In this document: piece by piece, positions 1 to 9,460 of the stretch
How the letters are laid out: the number at the start of each line of letters is the position of its first letter
How positions within the stretch are numbered: the stretch's first letter is position 1
Assembly: GCF_904067045.1 (NCBI RefSeq)
Contig: NZ_CAJFDC010000010.1
Coordinates: 342,001 to 406,000, forward strand
DNA from: Pseudomonas sp. FEN
GTDB lineage: Bacteria; Pseudomonadota; Gammaproteobacteria; Pseudomonadales; Pseudomonadaceae
Length of the DNA: 64,000 nt
Reading direction: 5' to 3'
Notes under the pieces: generated by a model
What the model was told of the DNA's origin: nothing
Database searches by the model: none
What the model saw: the letters and a program-made list of their open reading frames with translations, nothing else
Program-made: the position numbers and the translations under genes

Positions 1-1643
1 TGGAATTGCGCCTGTTCAATTACCTGCTGCCGAGCAAGGACCTGATCCAGATTCCGGTCTACCCCTACGCACCGGAATGGAGCGGTTTCACCGCCGGGCA
101 CTATGTCGATGAGTTCGCCGAAAACCACGGTAAGGACGTGATCGTGCGCGAAGCGCTGACCGGCCAGGTGCCGAGCGCCGGTGTCGGCACCTGTTTCAGT
201 CGCAAGGCGATCACCGCCCTGCTGGAGGACGGCGATGGCATCGCTTTCGATGTACAGAGTCTGACCGAAGACTACGACATCGGTTTTCGCCTCAAGCAAA
301 AGGGCATGAAGTGCATTTTCGCCCGTTACTCGGTCAGCGACCCGAAACTGGCGTTGGAACGGAAGTGGGTGATAGGGATGAACCGTGCGTTCTCCCAGGT
401 CATTTGTGTCCGCGAACATTTTCCGCGTGATCTGCAACACGCGATCAGGCAGAAGTCGCGCTGGATTGTCGGCATCGTCTTCCAGGGCACCAAGAACCTG
501 GGGTGGAGCAGCAATGGCTCGCTGAACTATTTCCTCTGGCGCGACCGCCGAGGCATGATCGCCTACCTGCTGAGCTTTATGGTCAACCTGTTGCTGCTGG
601 TGTTGCTGAGCATGTGGCTGGTGACGCTGCTCTTCCCCGAGGCCTGGCGTTTCCCGTCTATTCTGTCCGACAGCCCATTGCTGTCGCAACTGCTCTGGCT
701 CAACGGCCTGATGCTGCTCAATCGGCTGCTTCAGCGGGCCTGGTTCGTCACCCGTTTCTACGGTCTGGGTCAAGGCCTGTTGTCGGCGCCACGGATGATG
801 TGGAGCAACTTCGTGAATTTCTTCGCCAATCTGCGCGCCTTGCGTCAGGTCATGGCAATGGGCGATTCGCGCCGCGTGGCCTGGGACAAAACCACCCACG
901 AATTCCCCGCCCTGGCCACGACCCAACGCACATCGCTGGGGCATCGGCTGGTCGAAAAAGGCCTGCTGAGTGAAGCGCAACTGGAAGCCGCGATCACCAA
1001 CCCGGTGCGCCGTCGCCTCGGTCATGAGTTGCTGCTGCGCGAGCACATCAACAGCACTCAACTGGTCGAAACCCTGGCCGAGCAGTTGGACCTGGAGTGG
1101 GCGCCACTCAATCCGTTCAAGCTCGACAAGCAGCTGATCGAGTGTATACCGCGCAAAGTTGCCACCCACTACGGCGTGCTGCCGGTCGCCGAAGAAGGCA
1201 GAACCCTGGTGCTGGCCTCCGAAGGCCCGGTTAGCCAGGTTTCCCTGGGCGCCATCAGCCGTCGTTTGAAACGCCCGGTTCGCTGTCGTCTGGCCCCGCA
1301 GGGGCGGGTCACGCTGGGCATCCGCTATTGGTATCCAAGCCTGCTGCAAAACGAGGATGTGCATCACATGCTGGAGGTGCTTGAGCGTCATCAGGACGAT
1401 GAAGCCCTGCTGGAACGTGTCAGCCACCACCAGGTATTGCTCGGCAATCTGCTGCAGGTGCGCGGTATGGTTCCGGCAACGCTGTTCAATCAGGCGTTGA
1501 TCGACTTCGACTCCGAGCACATGTCGCTGGGCGATCACCTGATCGAGCGTGGCATGATCACCCCGGAGATCCTGCAACAGGCATTGCGCGAGCAATCGGC
1601 TGAACAGCAAGCGGCTTTCCGCATTGTTCGGGAGGTCGCATGA
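1..1643 (+). CDS. nfrB: NfrB-type glycosyltransferase with MshEN domains (5' end outside window)
   Basis: The 3' part (about 546 codons) of a membrane family 2 glycosyltransferase; the frame is open to the left edge, so the start is outside the window. Visible glycosyltransferase motifs are LTEDYDIGF near base 265 and QKSRW (the QxxRW acceptor motif) at 450-464. Two strongly hydrophobic segments follow near 555-630 and 685-745. The last third carries two MshEN-like blocks (near 935-1130 and 1425-1600) with the LGxxLxxxG pattern, e.g. SLGHRLVEKGLL and SLGDHLIERGMI. In E. coli NfrB this domain binds c-di-GMP and the enzyme makes a surface glycan used by phage N4 (family knowledge). Its stop overlaps the nfrA start by 4 bases, so the two are translationally coupled. 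Confidence 0.87.
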   Translation, partial: ELRLFNYLLPSKDLIQIPVYPYAPEWSGFTAGHYVDEFAENHGKDVIVREALTGQVPSAGVGTCFSRKAITALLEDGDGIAFDVQSLTEDYDIGFRLKQKGMKCIFARYSVSDPKLALERKWVIGMNRAFSQVICVREHFPRDLQHAIRQKSRWIVGIVFQGTKNLGWSSNGSLNYFLWRDRRGMIAYLLSFMVNLLLLVLLSMWLVTLLFPEAWRFPSILSDSPLLSQLLWLNGLMLLNRLLQRAWFVTRFYGLGQGLLSAPRMMWSNFVNFFANLRALRQVMAMGDSRRVAWDKTTHEFPALATTQRTSLGHRLVEKGLLSEAQLEAAITNPVRRRLGHELLLREHINSTQLVETLAEQLDLEWAPLNPFKLDKQLIECIPRKVATHYGVLPVAEEGRTLVLASEGPVSQVSLGAISRRLKRPVRCRLAPQGRVTLGIRYWYPSLLQNEDVHHMLEVLERHQDDEALLERVSHHQVLLGNLLQVRGMVPATLFNQALIDFDSEHMSLGDHLIERGMITPEILQQALREQSAEQQAAFRIVREVA

Positions 1644-4600
1644 AACCAGGTATTCGTCATCAAGTGCTGCTCGGCGGCCTCTTGCTGGGTCTGGGCGCCG
1701 CCAGTTGGGTCGATGCCGCGCCACTGAGCGACTTCGATCAGTTCCGCAGCTACCCGTACATGGACCGCAGTTACCGCGAAGCCAAAAATGGTAACTGGAG
1801 TGAAGTCGAACGGCTGATGCGTCACCTGCTGACGCAGGTGCCCGACAACGAAGAAGCCCGGGCCATGCTGGTCGAATCCCTGGCCAAACAGCGTCGCTAC
1901 AAGGAAGCGGTGCAGGCTCTGCCTGATACCCCGGGCAACCGTGACGCTCTGCTCGAACTGCGCCTGACCTGGATCGAACAGGATCCGCCGGCGGCCGAGG
2001 AGGTCGAAAGCTGGATCGCCAGCGGCCCGGCGAACCAGCGCGAGCGTCTCTGGCAGTCCTACAGTTTGAGCCTGGCCAAACGGGGTGGTGCGGCCCGTGC
2101 CCATGACTGGCTTGCCCATCTGCCCAGCCAGGGCAACGATAATCTCCTGCACCAGGCTCGCGCGAACTGGGCCGAGCAAATGCGCGACTGGGACGCGGTC
2201 ATCCAGGAGTTGGCGCCACTGGCCGAGCGCAAGCAACTCGATGCCGAAGGTTGGCGGCGACTGGCCAGCGCCTATGTGCAACGCCTCGAAGACCAGCCTT
2301 TGCAGGACCTGTTGCGTCAGGCCCCGACCGCGGACGCGGCACACCAGGTGCGTCTGGCGATGGTTGACCGGGCAATTGCCATGGGCCATATCCAACAGGC
2401 GCAACGCTGGATGCAATCAGTGCCGGCTGGCGAGCTCGACGCCCCCGGCCAGCGCCAACGACTCTGGGAACTGGCCCGGCAAACCGGTGACTCTGCGACT
2501 GTGCAACGCTTGAGCGGCGAGTTGCAGCGCCCGTGTCTGGAAACCGCGGAATGGCTGTCCCGTCGTGACCCGCAAGCCGCGCTGGTCCAGTTGCGCGGTT
2601 GCTCGCCAAACGATGATCCGCAGACCTGGCTGGTGCTTGCGCAACGCCTGCAAGCCAGCGAGCTGCTGCAGAGCCAGCGCCTGCCCGAACCCTGGGACAG
2701 CAAGCGCCGAGAAGACTTGCTCGATGTCTGGCAGCAACAGGGCCAGAGCGACAAAATCATGGCCTGGCTCGTCAGCCAACCGCAAACCGCTGATGTGGTC
2801 AAGCGCCGTGCCGAACGGCTGCAGGCACTGGGCCGTAACGCTGAAGCGGCGACGCTGTGGGAGCGGCATTACCAACAGACTGGCAATCTGGAGTCACTCA
2901 ATCAAGCCACCTACCTGGCGCTCAACAACGGCCAGCGCGATCACACGCAGCAGTTGCTCGAAGAGGCCTTCGACTGCCACGACGCGCACTTGCCGGCGGC
3001 GATGTTGCAACGTCTGGCCGGGCTCTATGACTCATCGTCGACAGCGACCCCTGCCCAGCAAAAGCGCATGGCCCTGTTGTTGAGCCGGGTCGACCCCGCG
3101 ACGCGCGACCAATTGCTCGGGCAACTGGCAGAGAACGGCCAGTGCGACGCGGTCCGCCAAGCCATCGCTGCGCAACCTGCCGACGCCGGCGAATTCCGTG
3201 CCCTGGGGCGCTGTGCCATGCCGGGCCGGCCGGGTGAAGCAGTGGTTTATTATCAGGCTGCGGAAACACTCGGTGATCGCGCCAGTCGCTTGCCGCTGGC
3301 CTATGCCCTGGAAGCCTCCGGCGACTCCGCCGGGGCCTTGCGTATCTGGCGCGACACGCCGGACCGCGAACTGACTGAAAACGCCCGTCTCACCGCCAGC
3401 CGCAGCGCATTGACCGTTGGTGACACCGATGCCGCGGAGCGCTATTGGCAGCAAAGCCGCACCCGTGGCGGTAACGAATGGAGCCTGGGCGCGGCCATCG
3501 CCCAGGCCCGGGGCAACTATGCGCTGGCCCTTGAGCGTCAGCGTCAGGCGTTGCAGCTATCACCTGACGCCGAGCATTTTTATGCCGCCTCGGTGATCGC
3601 GCAAAAGGCCGGCGATCTGCCGCAAAGCACGGCGTGGCTGGCCGAGGCGGTACGTCGCGAACCGAACAACCCGCGCTACAGCGCCGACTACGGTATGCGT
3701 CTGGCCGGGGCCGAAACCGCGCCAGAGCGCGCTGACGCGATTCCCTACCTGCAAACCGCCACCCAGCATTTCCCCGAGGACTATGCGCTCGGCGAGACAC
3801 TGGCCTGGCGCTACGATGAAGTCGAAGACAGTGCCTCGGCGCGCAAGGAACTACGCCGGGTCATCGATCTGGAGCAAAACCCGCTGGTCGGCGGCGACGG
3901 CGACAACCTCGAAGCCCTCCGTTATCGCCAGCGTCGCGCCCACGAAGCGCTGTCCAGGCGTGACAGCCGAACCCTGGCCAGCACCTGGTCGCCGGCCGGG
4001 GTATCGACCAACGACATCCTGCGCCCCGATAATAGCCAGGGCACTGTTCGTCACGCCGCTTCGCAAAACGTGCAGGTAGCCATGTGGGACCATGCCCTGG
4101 GTGATGAGCCAAGCCGCGCTGGCAGCACGTTGTCGGTGTATGGCCGGGCATTGCTGGGGGGCGCGGGTCGCTCCAGTTACGCGGAGTCCGTCGGCACGGG
4201 GCTGGGCTTGCGCTACAAACCCTGGGGCACGGCGAACATCAACTTCTACGCCGAGATCTACAAACAGAACACCTTCGACAGCCAGGACAAGCAAGGCCTG
4301 AGTCTGGGTGAGTTGCTCAACCCGGGGCAGCTCTGGGACCAGCTCAACGATCACCGTAAAGACGGCCACACCAACACCGACTATTTGTTGCGCACCACCG
4401 CTTCGTTCCTCGATCAAGGCCGCTTCCGCAACGATTGGCGGGTCGATGAAAGCGATTGGGAGGAGCGTTTCCTGTACCTCGACGCGGCGTGGTGGACCAA
4501 GTCCGGCGACCATCAATGGTTGTCGCGCTTCCAGCAGGGACACGCCTGGAAGCTGCCGTTCAACAGCGCGCAAACCATCATGCCGTATGGCTTTCTCGAG

Positions 4601-4804
4601 TTCGCCAGTCAGGATCCGAACAACGCCTGGCGTCAGGATTTGCGCGCCGGTCTCGGCCTGCGCTGGCAATGGTGGTTCGACGACGATATCTACAACGCCT
4701 ACCGCGCGCACCTGACCGTACGCACCGAGTATCAGCAGGCATTGGGCGGCAATTTGTATGAAGGCGGCAATGGCGTGCTGCTGGGCGTGGAGTTGAACTT
4801 CTGA
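1640..4804 (+). CDS. nfrA: NfrA, outer membrane phage N4 adsorption protein A / glycan export channel
   Basis: Large exported protein (1054 residues) starting with a signal peptide (hydrophobic stretch LLGGLLLGLGAASW, likely cleavage after VDA). Residues 30 to about 740 are helical repeats of TPR type (e.g. the WSEVERLMRHLLTQVPDNEE unit), and the last 280 residues have the alternating aromatic pattern of a C-terminal beta-barrel like the NfrA_C family, ending in VELNF with a terminal Phe as in outer membrane proteins. It overlaps nfrB by ATGA and the DUF4434 gene by one base. Together with NfrB it fits a synthase plus outer-membrane exporter of a c-di-GMP-controlled exopolysaccharide. The assignment rests on architecture and gene order. 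Confidence 0.87.
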   Translation: MKPGIRHQVLLGGLLLGLGAASWVDAAPLSDFDQFRSYPYMDRSYREAKNGNWSEVERLMRHLLTQVPDNEEARAMLVESLAKQRRYKEAVQALPDTPGNRDALLELRLTWIEQDPPAAEEVESWIASGPANQRERLWQSYSLSLAKRGGAARAHDWLAHLPSQGNDNLLHQARANWAEQMRDWDAVIQELAPLAERKQLDAEGWRRLASAYVQRLEDQPLQDLLRQAPTADAAHQVRLAMVDRAIAMGHIQQAQRWMQSVPAGELDAPGQRQRLWELARQTGDSATVQRLSGELQRPCLETAEWLSRRDPQAALVQLRGCSPNDDPQTWLVLAQRLQASELLQSQRLPEPWDSKRREDLLDVWQQQGQSDKIMAWLVSQPQTADVVKRRAERLQALGRNAEAATLWERHYQQTGNLESLNQATYLALNNGQRDHTQQLLEEAFDCHDAHLPAAMLQRLAGLYDSSSTATPAQQKRMALLLSRVDPATRDQLLGQLAENGQCDAVRQAIAAQPADAGEFRALGRCAMPGRPGEAVVYYQAAETLGDRASRLPLAYALEASGDSAGALRIWRDTPDRELTENARLTASRSALTVGDTDAAERYWQQSRTRGGNEWSLGAAIAQARGNYALALERQRQALQLSPDAEHFYAASVIAQKAGDLPQSTAWLAEAVRREPNNPRYSADYGMRLAGAETAPERADAIPYLQTATQHFPEDYALGETLAWRYDEVEDSASARKELRRVIDLEQNPLVGGDGDNLEALRYRQRRAHEALSRRDSRTLASTWSPAGVSTNDILRPDNSQGTVRHAASQNVQVAMWDHALGDEPSRAGSTLSVYGRALLGGAGRSSYAESVGTGLGLRYKPWGTANINFYAEIYKQNTFDSQDKQGLSLGELLNPGQLWDQLNDHRKDGHTNTDYLLRTTASFLDQGRFRNDWRVDESDWEERFLYLDAAWWTKSGDHQWLSRFQQGHAWKLPFNSAQTIMPYGFLEFASQDPNNAWRQDLRAGLGLRWQWWFDDDIYNAYRAHLTVRTEYQQALGGNLYEGGNGVLLGVELNF

Positions 4805-5685
4805 TGAGCCGACTGCTGCTTCTGCTCTGCTGGCTGATGCTGGGCAGCCTGCAGGTCCGCGCCGATGAGCGGATTTTCTATCAGCCGTTGAATGTCGACG
4901 CCAGCCTGAGTCAGTCGCAATGGCGACAGGTTTGGCAAGCCAGTGCCAAGCAGGGGGCGACCACGCTCATCGTACAATGGACGGCATTCGGGGACTCGGT
5001 CTTTGGCCAAGCCAATGGCTGGCTCGCCAACAGTCTGCGTGAAGCCCAGGGGCAGGGGCTGAAGCTGGTGCTTGGACTGTCCATGGATCCGGCGTTTTAC
5101 CAGCGTATCGACCCACTCGACAGCGCCGGGCTGGCGTCCTACTGGCAAGCGCAACTTGGGCAATCACTGGCCCAGCAGAAGAAACTGCGCAAGGACTGGA
5201 AGTTGCCGGTCAGTGGCTGGTACCTGCCACTGGAATTGGATGACACGCACTTCATGGCGCTCGAAAGGCGTGAGCAATTGCGGCGGCAACTCCAGGGCTT
5301 CGCCCGCCAACTCGACGCGCCGCTGCACATCAGCGCGTTCAGTACCGGAAAGCTGGCACCACAGGTCAATGCCCATTGGCTGGGTGAACTGGCCAGCAGC
5401 GGGATTCAGGTCTGGTGGCAGGACGGTGCCGGTAGCGGACGTTTGCCGTTGGTGGTGCGCGACAGTTACACCAGCGCGCTGCCTTGCTCGGTCGGTATCG
5501 TGCATGAAGCGTTCCGCCAGGTCAGCCCCGAAGGCCAAGCGTTTCGCGCCGAGCCGGCAGCCCCGGACGCCAGGTCCAGCGGTTGCCATCCGACGGCGGT
5601 ATTCTCCTTGCGCTACCGTCCGTGGGGGCGGGTGATCCTGGACAATCAACGTAAAAACCAGGCAAGCGATTTACAACACCGTTAG
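4804..5685 (+). CDS. DUF4434-like exported protein of the nfr operon
   Basis: A 293-residue protein with an N-terminal signal peptide (LLLLLCWLMLGSLQVRA) and a body of alternating strands and helices, consistent with a TIM-barrel, glycosidase-like fold (DUF4434 type; recognised from the FYQPLNVDASLSQSQW and TTLIVQWTAFG segments). It begins inside the nfrA stop (TGATG) and is clearly co-transcribed. By position it probably acts in the periplasm on the glycan made by NfrB and exported by NfrA, either trimming it or aiding export; that role is inferred from the operon. E. coli has ybcH in the same kind of cluster (from memory). Confidence 0.68.
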   Translation: MSRLLLLLCWLMLGSLQVRADERIFYQPLNVDASLSQSQWRQVWQASAKQGATTLIVQWTAFGDSVFGQANGWLANSLREAQGQGLKLVLGLSMDPAFYQRIDPLDSAGLASYWQAQLGQSLAQQKKLRKDWKLPVSGWYLPLELDDTHFMALERREQLRRQLQGFARQLDAPLHISAFSTGKLAPQVNAHWLGELASSGIQVWWQDGAGSGRLPLVVRDSYTSALPCSVGIVHEAFRQVSPEGQAFRAEPAAPDARSSGCHPTAVFSLRYRPWGRVILDNQRKNQASDLQHR

Positions 5686-5779
5686 TGCACAACCCCCGGG
5701 GGCCGAGCGCTACGTCAATTCTCGATATCGAGTTTTGGTGGTATCCGACACCGGTGTTTGTTGGCGCGGTACTGCGCAT

Positions 5780-6265
5780 TCATGCTTCTTCGGCGCGCTT
5801 GACCGGGAACGACACGAAAGGCTTGATCTCCTTGAGCACGAACATGCTCTGCATCTCCTTGATGCCGGGTAACTGCCGGACCACCGACATGGCGAAGTCG
5901 GCAAACGCGTCGAGATCGCGGGCCACTACCTGTAGCAGGAAGTCGGCGTCGCCACCGATGCTGTAGCACGCCACCACATCCTCCAGTTGCATCACTTCCT
6001 GTTCGAACTTCCTGGCCTCGGCTGCGCTGTGATGGTCGATGCTGACCCGTATGAAGACCATGACCCCCAACCCGATCCGGCGTCGGTCCAGCACCGCTCT
6101 GTAACCCTGGATATAGTGATGTTCTTCCAACTGCCGGACCCTGCGCCAGCAGGGCGAGGCCGACATGCCGATCTGGTCGGCCAAGGTCTGGTTGGTGATC
6201 CTGCCGTCCTGTTGCAAGGCGGTAAGGATTTTGACATCAGTCGGGCTTAGAGTCTGATAGGTCAT
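5780..6265 (-). CDS. Lrp/AsnC family transcriptional regulator
   Basis: A 161-residue protein with an N-terminal AsnC-type helix-turn-helix (VKILTALQQDGRITNQTLAD followed by the recognition segment IGMSASPCWRRV) and a C-terminal ligand-binding AsnC domain (VVACYSIGGDADFLLQVVA). Length and domain order are those of the family. It converges with the nfr operon and points away from the DUF2000-OCD and LysE genes, which lie about 600 bases to the right on the other strand. Lrp-type regulators next to LysE exporters often control amino acid export, so control of that exporter is a reasonable but unproven guess. Confidence 0.88.
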   Translation of the reverse strand: MTYQTLSPTDVKILTALQQDGRITNQTLADQIGMSASPCWRRVRQLEEHHYIQGYRAVLDRRRIGLGVMVFIRVSIDHHSAAEARKFEQEVMQLEDVVACYSIGGDADFLLQVVARDLDAFADFAMSVVRQLPGIKEMQSMFVLKEIKPFVSFPVKRAEEA

Positions 6266-6890
6266 AAATTTCTCTTCCTTGTGCTTAACAGGTAGATCCT
6301 ACCAGAACTCAGCCTGCCAGCAATTGAAATAGAAAATTTTTCCCGGGCTGGAAGGTATAATATTTTTTCAGCTTGTGGTGTTGAAGTTGTCAGGTTTTAG
6401 TTACTGCATACAAGTCGATGTTGGGCGCTTCGTTGAATAAATAAATCAAGATGGGCGCTACCTTTTTCGGGGGGAGCACGGTTTCAGGCGGATAAATGAT
6501 TTTTTATCTGTTTTTTCAAGTTTTATCAGCTTTTTCAATAGCGCGACGACCAAGCGGTCGATGCGCAGCCCCAGACACGTCAGGTCTTTCCATGTCATAT
6601 CAACGAAATATTGGGCTGGGCAGGTGCAGGAATGTAAGTCCGCTGTAACAGGCTGTGGACTATGTGGCGATGACGTTATTTGCAGCTCAAGAGACACTCT
6701 CTGCCGGCCTGACTCATCCCAACCCTCTGCGGGGTGTGATGAAGTGGCAGAAGTCGCCAGTTGGCAAGTCGCTTATATCGGCATTGGTAGTGACACTGAA
6801 AAGTTTGTCGGGCTGCTCGATGGCTGGATTGACTTCAGTGTGACAACGCTCAAAGAACTGAACAGTCATTAATAGTTGTGGGGGGATTCA
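6266..6890. other. 625-base gap without a convincing gene
   Basis: The left part is AT-rich (TAAATCAAG and TTTTTTATCTGTTTTTTC near 6480-6510) and is likely the regulatory region for the Lrp gene and the gene to the right. A 103-codon frame at 6561-6872 and overlapping smaller frames have no ribosome site and no recognisable sequence, and are not called. The AT-rich composition and the chimeric gene that follows suggest past deletion or insertion here. Confidence 0.4.
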
Positions 6891-7574
6891 ATGAGTTTCA
6901 ATGCAACCGTTCACAAATGCGTCATCGTAGTCGACAAGACACTGGGGCAGGGACATGCGGCCAATGCCGTCAGCATTATTGGCGTCACCCTGAGGGGGAC
7001 GGTAGAAGGATTGTTCGGACCCGATGTGCAATGCCCTGACAATGCGAATGCCCCCGGAATCATCTGTGCGCCGTTGCCGGTTCTGCTGTCCACCCGATTG
7101 GCGAGCAAAGGGCCAATAACGACCGGAGAGTTGACGTTTGCGTCCTGGGGCGAGCACTGCCGCGATTTGCCGGTCGCGATTAGCGCGATGATGACCGAGT
7201 CGGTACCTGACAGTGACGTCATCTTTACCACTGCGGCCGCTCGCACGCCGATTCTGGCTCGTGCTGAGCTACCGGAGCGCTGCCCTATCAACGCAATCGG
7301 GGGCCAGGCGTCGCATGAAGACGGGGGCCAGGGCTGCGCGTTGTTCATGCACTGCAACCGATCGGTTCTGGCCGTGCCCGAGTGCGTGATCAAGGCCATT
7401 GTCAAAGGCCTGCTGCCGGGCGAAGGAGTGGACGCGGAGATCTGCGCTGTCTGCGTCGATGACGTGTTGGCTCACGAGGCGGGCGTGACGATCTTCAAGT
7501 CGGTCGGATTAGCGGAGCAGGATCTGGTCTTTTCCCGGGAAGTCGCCAGGCAGTGGGTTGCTGGATTCCGTTGA
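6891..7574 (+). CDS. Chimeric protein: DUF2000 N-terminus joined to ornithine cyclodeaminase-like C-terminus
   Basis: A 227-residue frame starting at ATG 6891 behind GGGGGGA; an in-frame TTG at 6876 is less likely. Residues 7-65 (HKCVIVVDKTLGQGHAANAV ... GIICAPLPVL) match the first half of the DUF2000 family as I know it. From about residue 92 the sequence changes character: SVPDSDVIFTTAAARTPIL, INAIGG and GVTIFKSVGLAEQDL are the C-terminal motifs of ornithine cyclodeaminase / mu-crystallin proteins, but most of the N-terminal half of that family is absent. The frame is intact. This looks like a fusion made by deletion between two genes, or a degraded remnant still read through; activity is doubtful. 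A LysE exporter follows. Confidence 0.6.
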   Translation: MSFNATVHKCVIVVDKTLGQGHAANAVSIIGVTLRGTVEGLFGPDVQCPDNANAPGIICAPLPVLLSTRLASKGPITTGELTFASWGEHCRDLPVAISAMMTESVPDSDVIFTTAAARTPILARAELPERCPINAIGGQASHEDGGQGCALFMHCNRSVLAVPECVIKAIVKGLLPGEGVDAEICAVCVDDVLAHEAGVTIFKSVGLAEQDLVFSREVARQWVAGFR

Positions 7575-7649
7575 CCGTGTTGATCACCTTGCTTGCCGAA
7601 AGCGTAAAGCGCCGAGCAAGACAATAATAAGTTACCTGAGGAACGCAAT

Positions 7650-8270
7650 ATGCTCGATTTGACACAAGCACTTACCTATTCGGCAGCGCTGGGTATCGCG
7701 GCGGCCATTCCCGGCCCCGGCATGGCCGCGCTGGTGGCGCGCAGCGTCAGCGGTGGCGCGTTGTCGGGTTTTTGCCTGCTGTTTGGCTTGATCCTCGGCG
7801 ATCTGACCTACCTGTCATTTGCCGTCTTCGGCCTGGCAATGATCGCCGAGCACTTCAGTGCGTTGTTCCAACTGGTGCGCTGGGCGGCGGCGCTGTACCT
7901 GTGCTATCTGGCCTGGCAGTTCTGGTTCGCCAACCATCAGGCTATCGAAGTCGGCAAACCGGTGAGGAAGAAGGAACTGCTGTCGGCGGCGATATCCGGC
8001 CTGACCATTACCCTGGGCAACCCGAAGACCATTGCCTTCTATCTGGCGTTGTTGCCGCTGGTGATCAACCTTGAGACGGTCTCGTTGCAGACCTGGGGGC
8101 TGATGCTGGTACCGCTGACTGTTCTCGTGCTGCTCGCTGTTGGCGCGCTGTTCATTGTCGGCGCGGTGCGCATCCGGCACCTGCTGTCGAGCTTGCGAGC
8201 GCAACAGCGGCTGTTCCGCGGCGCGGCGGCGATCATGCTGGCGGCTGCCGCGGCGATGCTGATTCGTTGA
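7650..8270 (+). CDS. LysE/RhtB family amino acid exporter
   Basis: A 206-residue inner membrane protein with five to six hydrophobic segments and the family signature near the N-terminus (AAAIPGPGMAALVARSVSGG) and in the middle (TLGNPKTIAFYLALLP). The start at 7650 has a clear ribosome site (GAGGAA). Members export amino acids or derivatives such as lysine, threonine or homoserine lactone; the substrate cannot be told from the sequence. It follows the DUF2000-OCD chimera by 75 bases, and the Lrp regulator at 5780-6265 is the nearest candidate regulator. Confidence 0.9.
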   Translation: MLDLTQALTYSAALGIAAAIPGPGMAALVARSVSGGALSGFCLLFGLILGDLTYLSFAVFGLAMIAEHFSALFQLVRWAAALYLCYLAWQFWFANHQAIEVGKPVRKKELLSAAISGLTITLGNPKTIAFYLALLPLVINLETVSLQTWGLMLVPLTVLVLLAVGALFIVGAVRIRHLLSSLRAQQRLFRGAAAIMLAAAAAMLIR

Positions 8271-8467
8271 CGCGCCCAGTGCCCGTGGCTGCGGCGTGCA
8301 TGGGTGTGTTCCGCTCGTTTTTGCGATGCAGTGGGTGCGACAAGTCGGTACTCTCTCTACTGTGTCGCGGCCAGGTGTTTCACCCTGCTCGATACGCCAG
8401 ACGACCTGTTGGTTAATACAATCGAGTGGTTCAAACATTGATCGAGCGACGTCAATTCAGCGGCGGG

Positions 8468-9451
8468 ATGAAGGGCAAGAACCTCCGCTACCTGAATGAA
8501 AACCCTGACCAGTCTGCGCAAATGAGCCGGGTAGGTTTTTTGTTGCTCGAGCATTTCTCGCTGCCGGCGTTCACCCAGGCACTGGATACGTTGGTCACGG
8601 CGAATCTTCTGCGCCCCGGGTTGTTCTCTTCCCGAACCTTCGGCCTGAATGAAGGGGAGGTCATCAGCGACCTGGGCCTGGTTATTCGGCCCGATGCCCG
8701 TATCGATTCCAGCGTCCTCCAGAACCTGGATCTGCTGGTCGTCTGCGGTGGCTACCGGACAGCGCTGCAGACGGATGATGAGTTCATCGGCCTGCTGAGG
8801 CTGGCGTCGGAGCAGGGCACCAGTCTGGCCGGACTGTGGAATGGTGCATGGTTCCTGGGCAACGCCGGCTTGCTGGACGGCTATCGTTGTGCGATTCACC
8901 CCGAACACCGTCCGGCACTGACGGAAATCTCCAAGGCCGCCCACGTCACCAGTGAGGCCTACGTCATCGACCGCGACCGGCTCACCGCTTCCAGCCCCTC
9001 CGGGGCATTCCACATGGCGTTGGACTGGATCAAGGGCCGGCATGACAAAGCCCTCGTCGAGGGGATCGAGGACATCCTGGCATTCGAGGAGTCACGCTAC
9101 CGGCGCATAAAACCGACGGAAAATGTCTGTGTGAGCGCGCCGTTGCGCGAGGTGGTCAAGCTGATGGACGCCAACCTCGAAGAGCCTCTGGAGCTGGAGC
9201 AACTGGCGGTCTACGCCGGCCGTTCCCGTCGACAGCTCGAACGTCTGTTCAAGGAACAATTGGGGACCACGCCGCAACGCTATTACATGGAACTGCGTAT
9301 CACCGAGGCGCGTCGACTGCTTCAACACACCGAGCTGTCCCAGGTCGATGTGCTGGTGGCCTGCGGTTTTGTTTCACCCAGTCATTTCAGCAAATGCTAT
9401 AGCGCGTATTTTGGGTACCGACCGTCCAAGGAAAAGCGACTCGTCAAGTAA
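8468..9451 (+). CDS. GlxA/GbdR-type AraC-family regulator with DJ-1/PfpI-like domain
   Basis: About 327 residues from ATG 8468; the frame is open from a GTG at 8426 without a ribosome site. The N-terminal half is a class I glutamine amidotransferase / DJ-1-like sensor domain (VGFLLLEHFSLPAFTQALDT, LVVCGGY, LWNGAWFLGNAGLLDG). The usual nucleophile cysteine at the elbow is replaced (WNGAW), as is common in regulators. The C-terminal 100 residues hold two AraC helix-turn-helix units (LELEQLAVYAGRSRRQLERL and VDVLVACGFVSPSHFSKCY). Relatives in Pseudomonas control catabolism of quaternary amines and amino acids. Neither neighbour is an obvious target. Confidence 0.85.
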   Translation: MKGKNLRYLNENPDQSAQMSRVGFLLLEHFSLPAFTQALDTLVTANLLRPGLFSSRTFGLNEGEVISDLGLVIRPDARIDSSVLQNLDLLVVCGGYRTALQTDDEFIGLLRLASEQGTSLAGLWNGAWFLGNAGLLDGYRCAIHPEHRPALTEISKAAHVTSEAYVIDRDRLTASSPSGAFHMALDWIKGRHDKALVEGIEDILAFEESRYRRIKPTENVCVSAPLREVVKLMDANLEEPLELEQLAVYAGRSRRQLERLFKEQLGTTPQRYYMELRITEARRLLQHTELSQVDVLVACGFVSPSHFSKCYSAYFGYRPSKEKRLVK

Positions 9452-9460
9452 ACAGACAAG

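Noticed and set aside
6561..6872. Possible 103-residue gene before the DUF2000-OCD chimera
   Set aside because: No ribosome site, no recognisable sequence, overlapping alternative frames; could be decayed DNA but cannot be supported.
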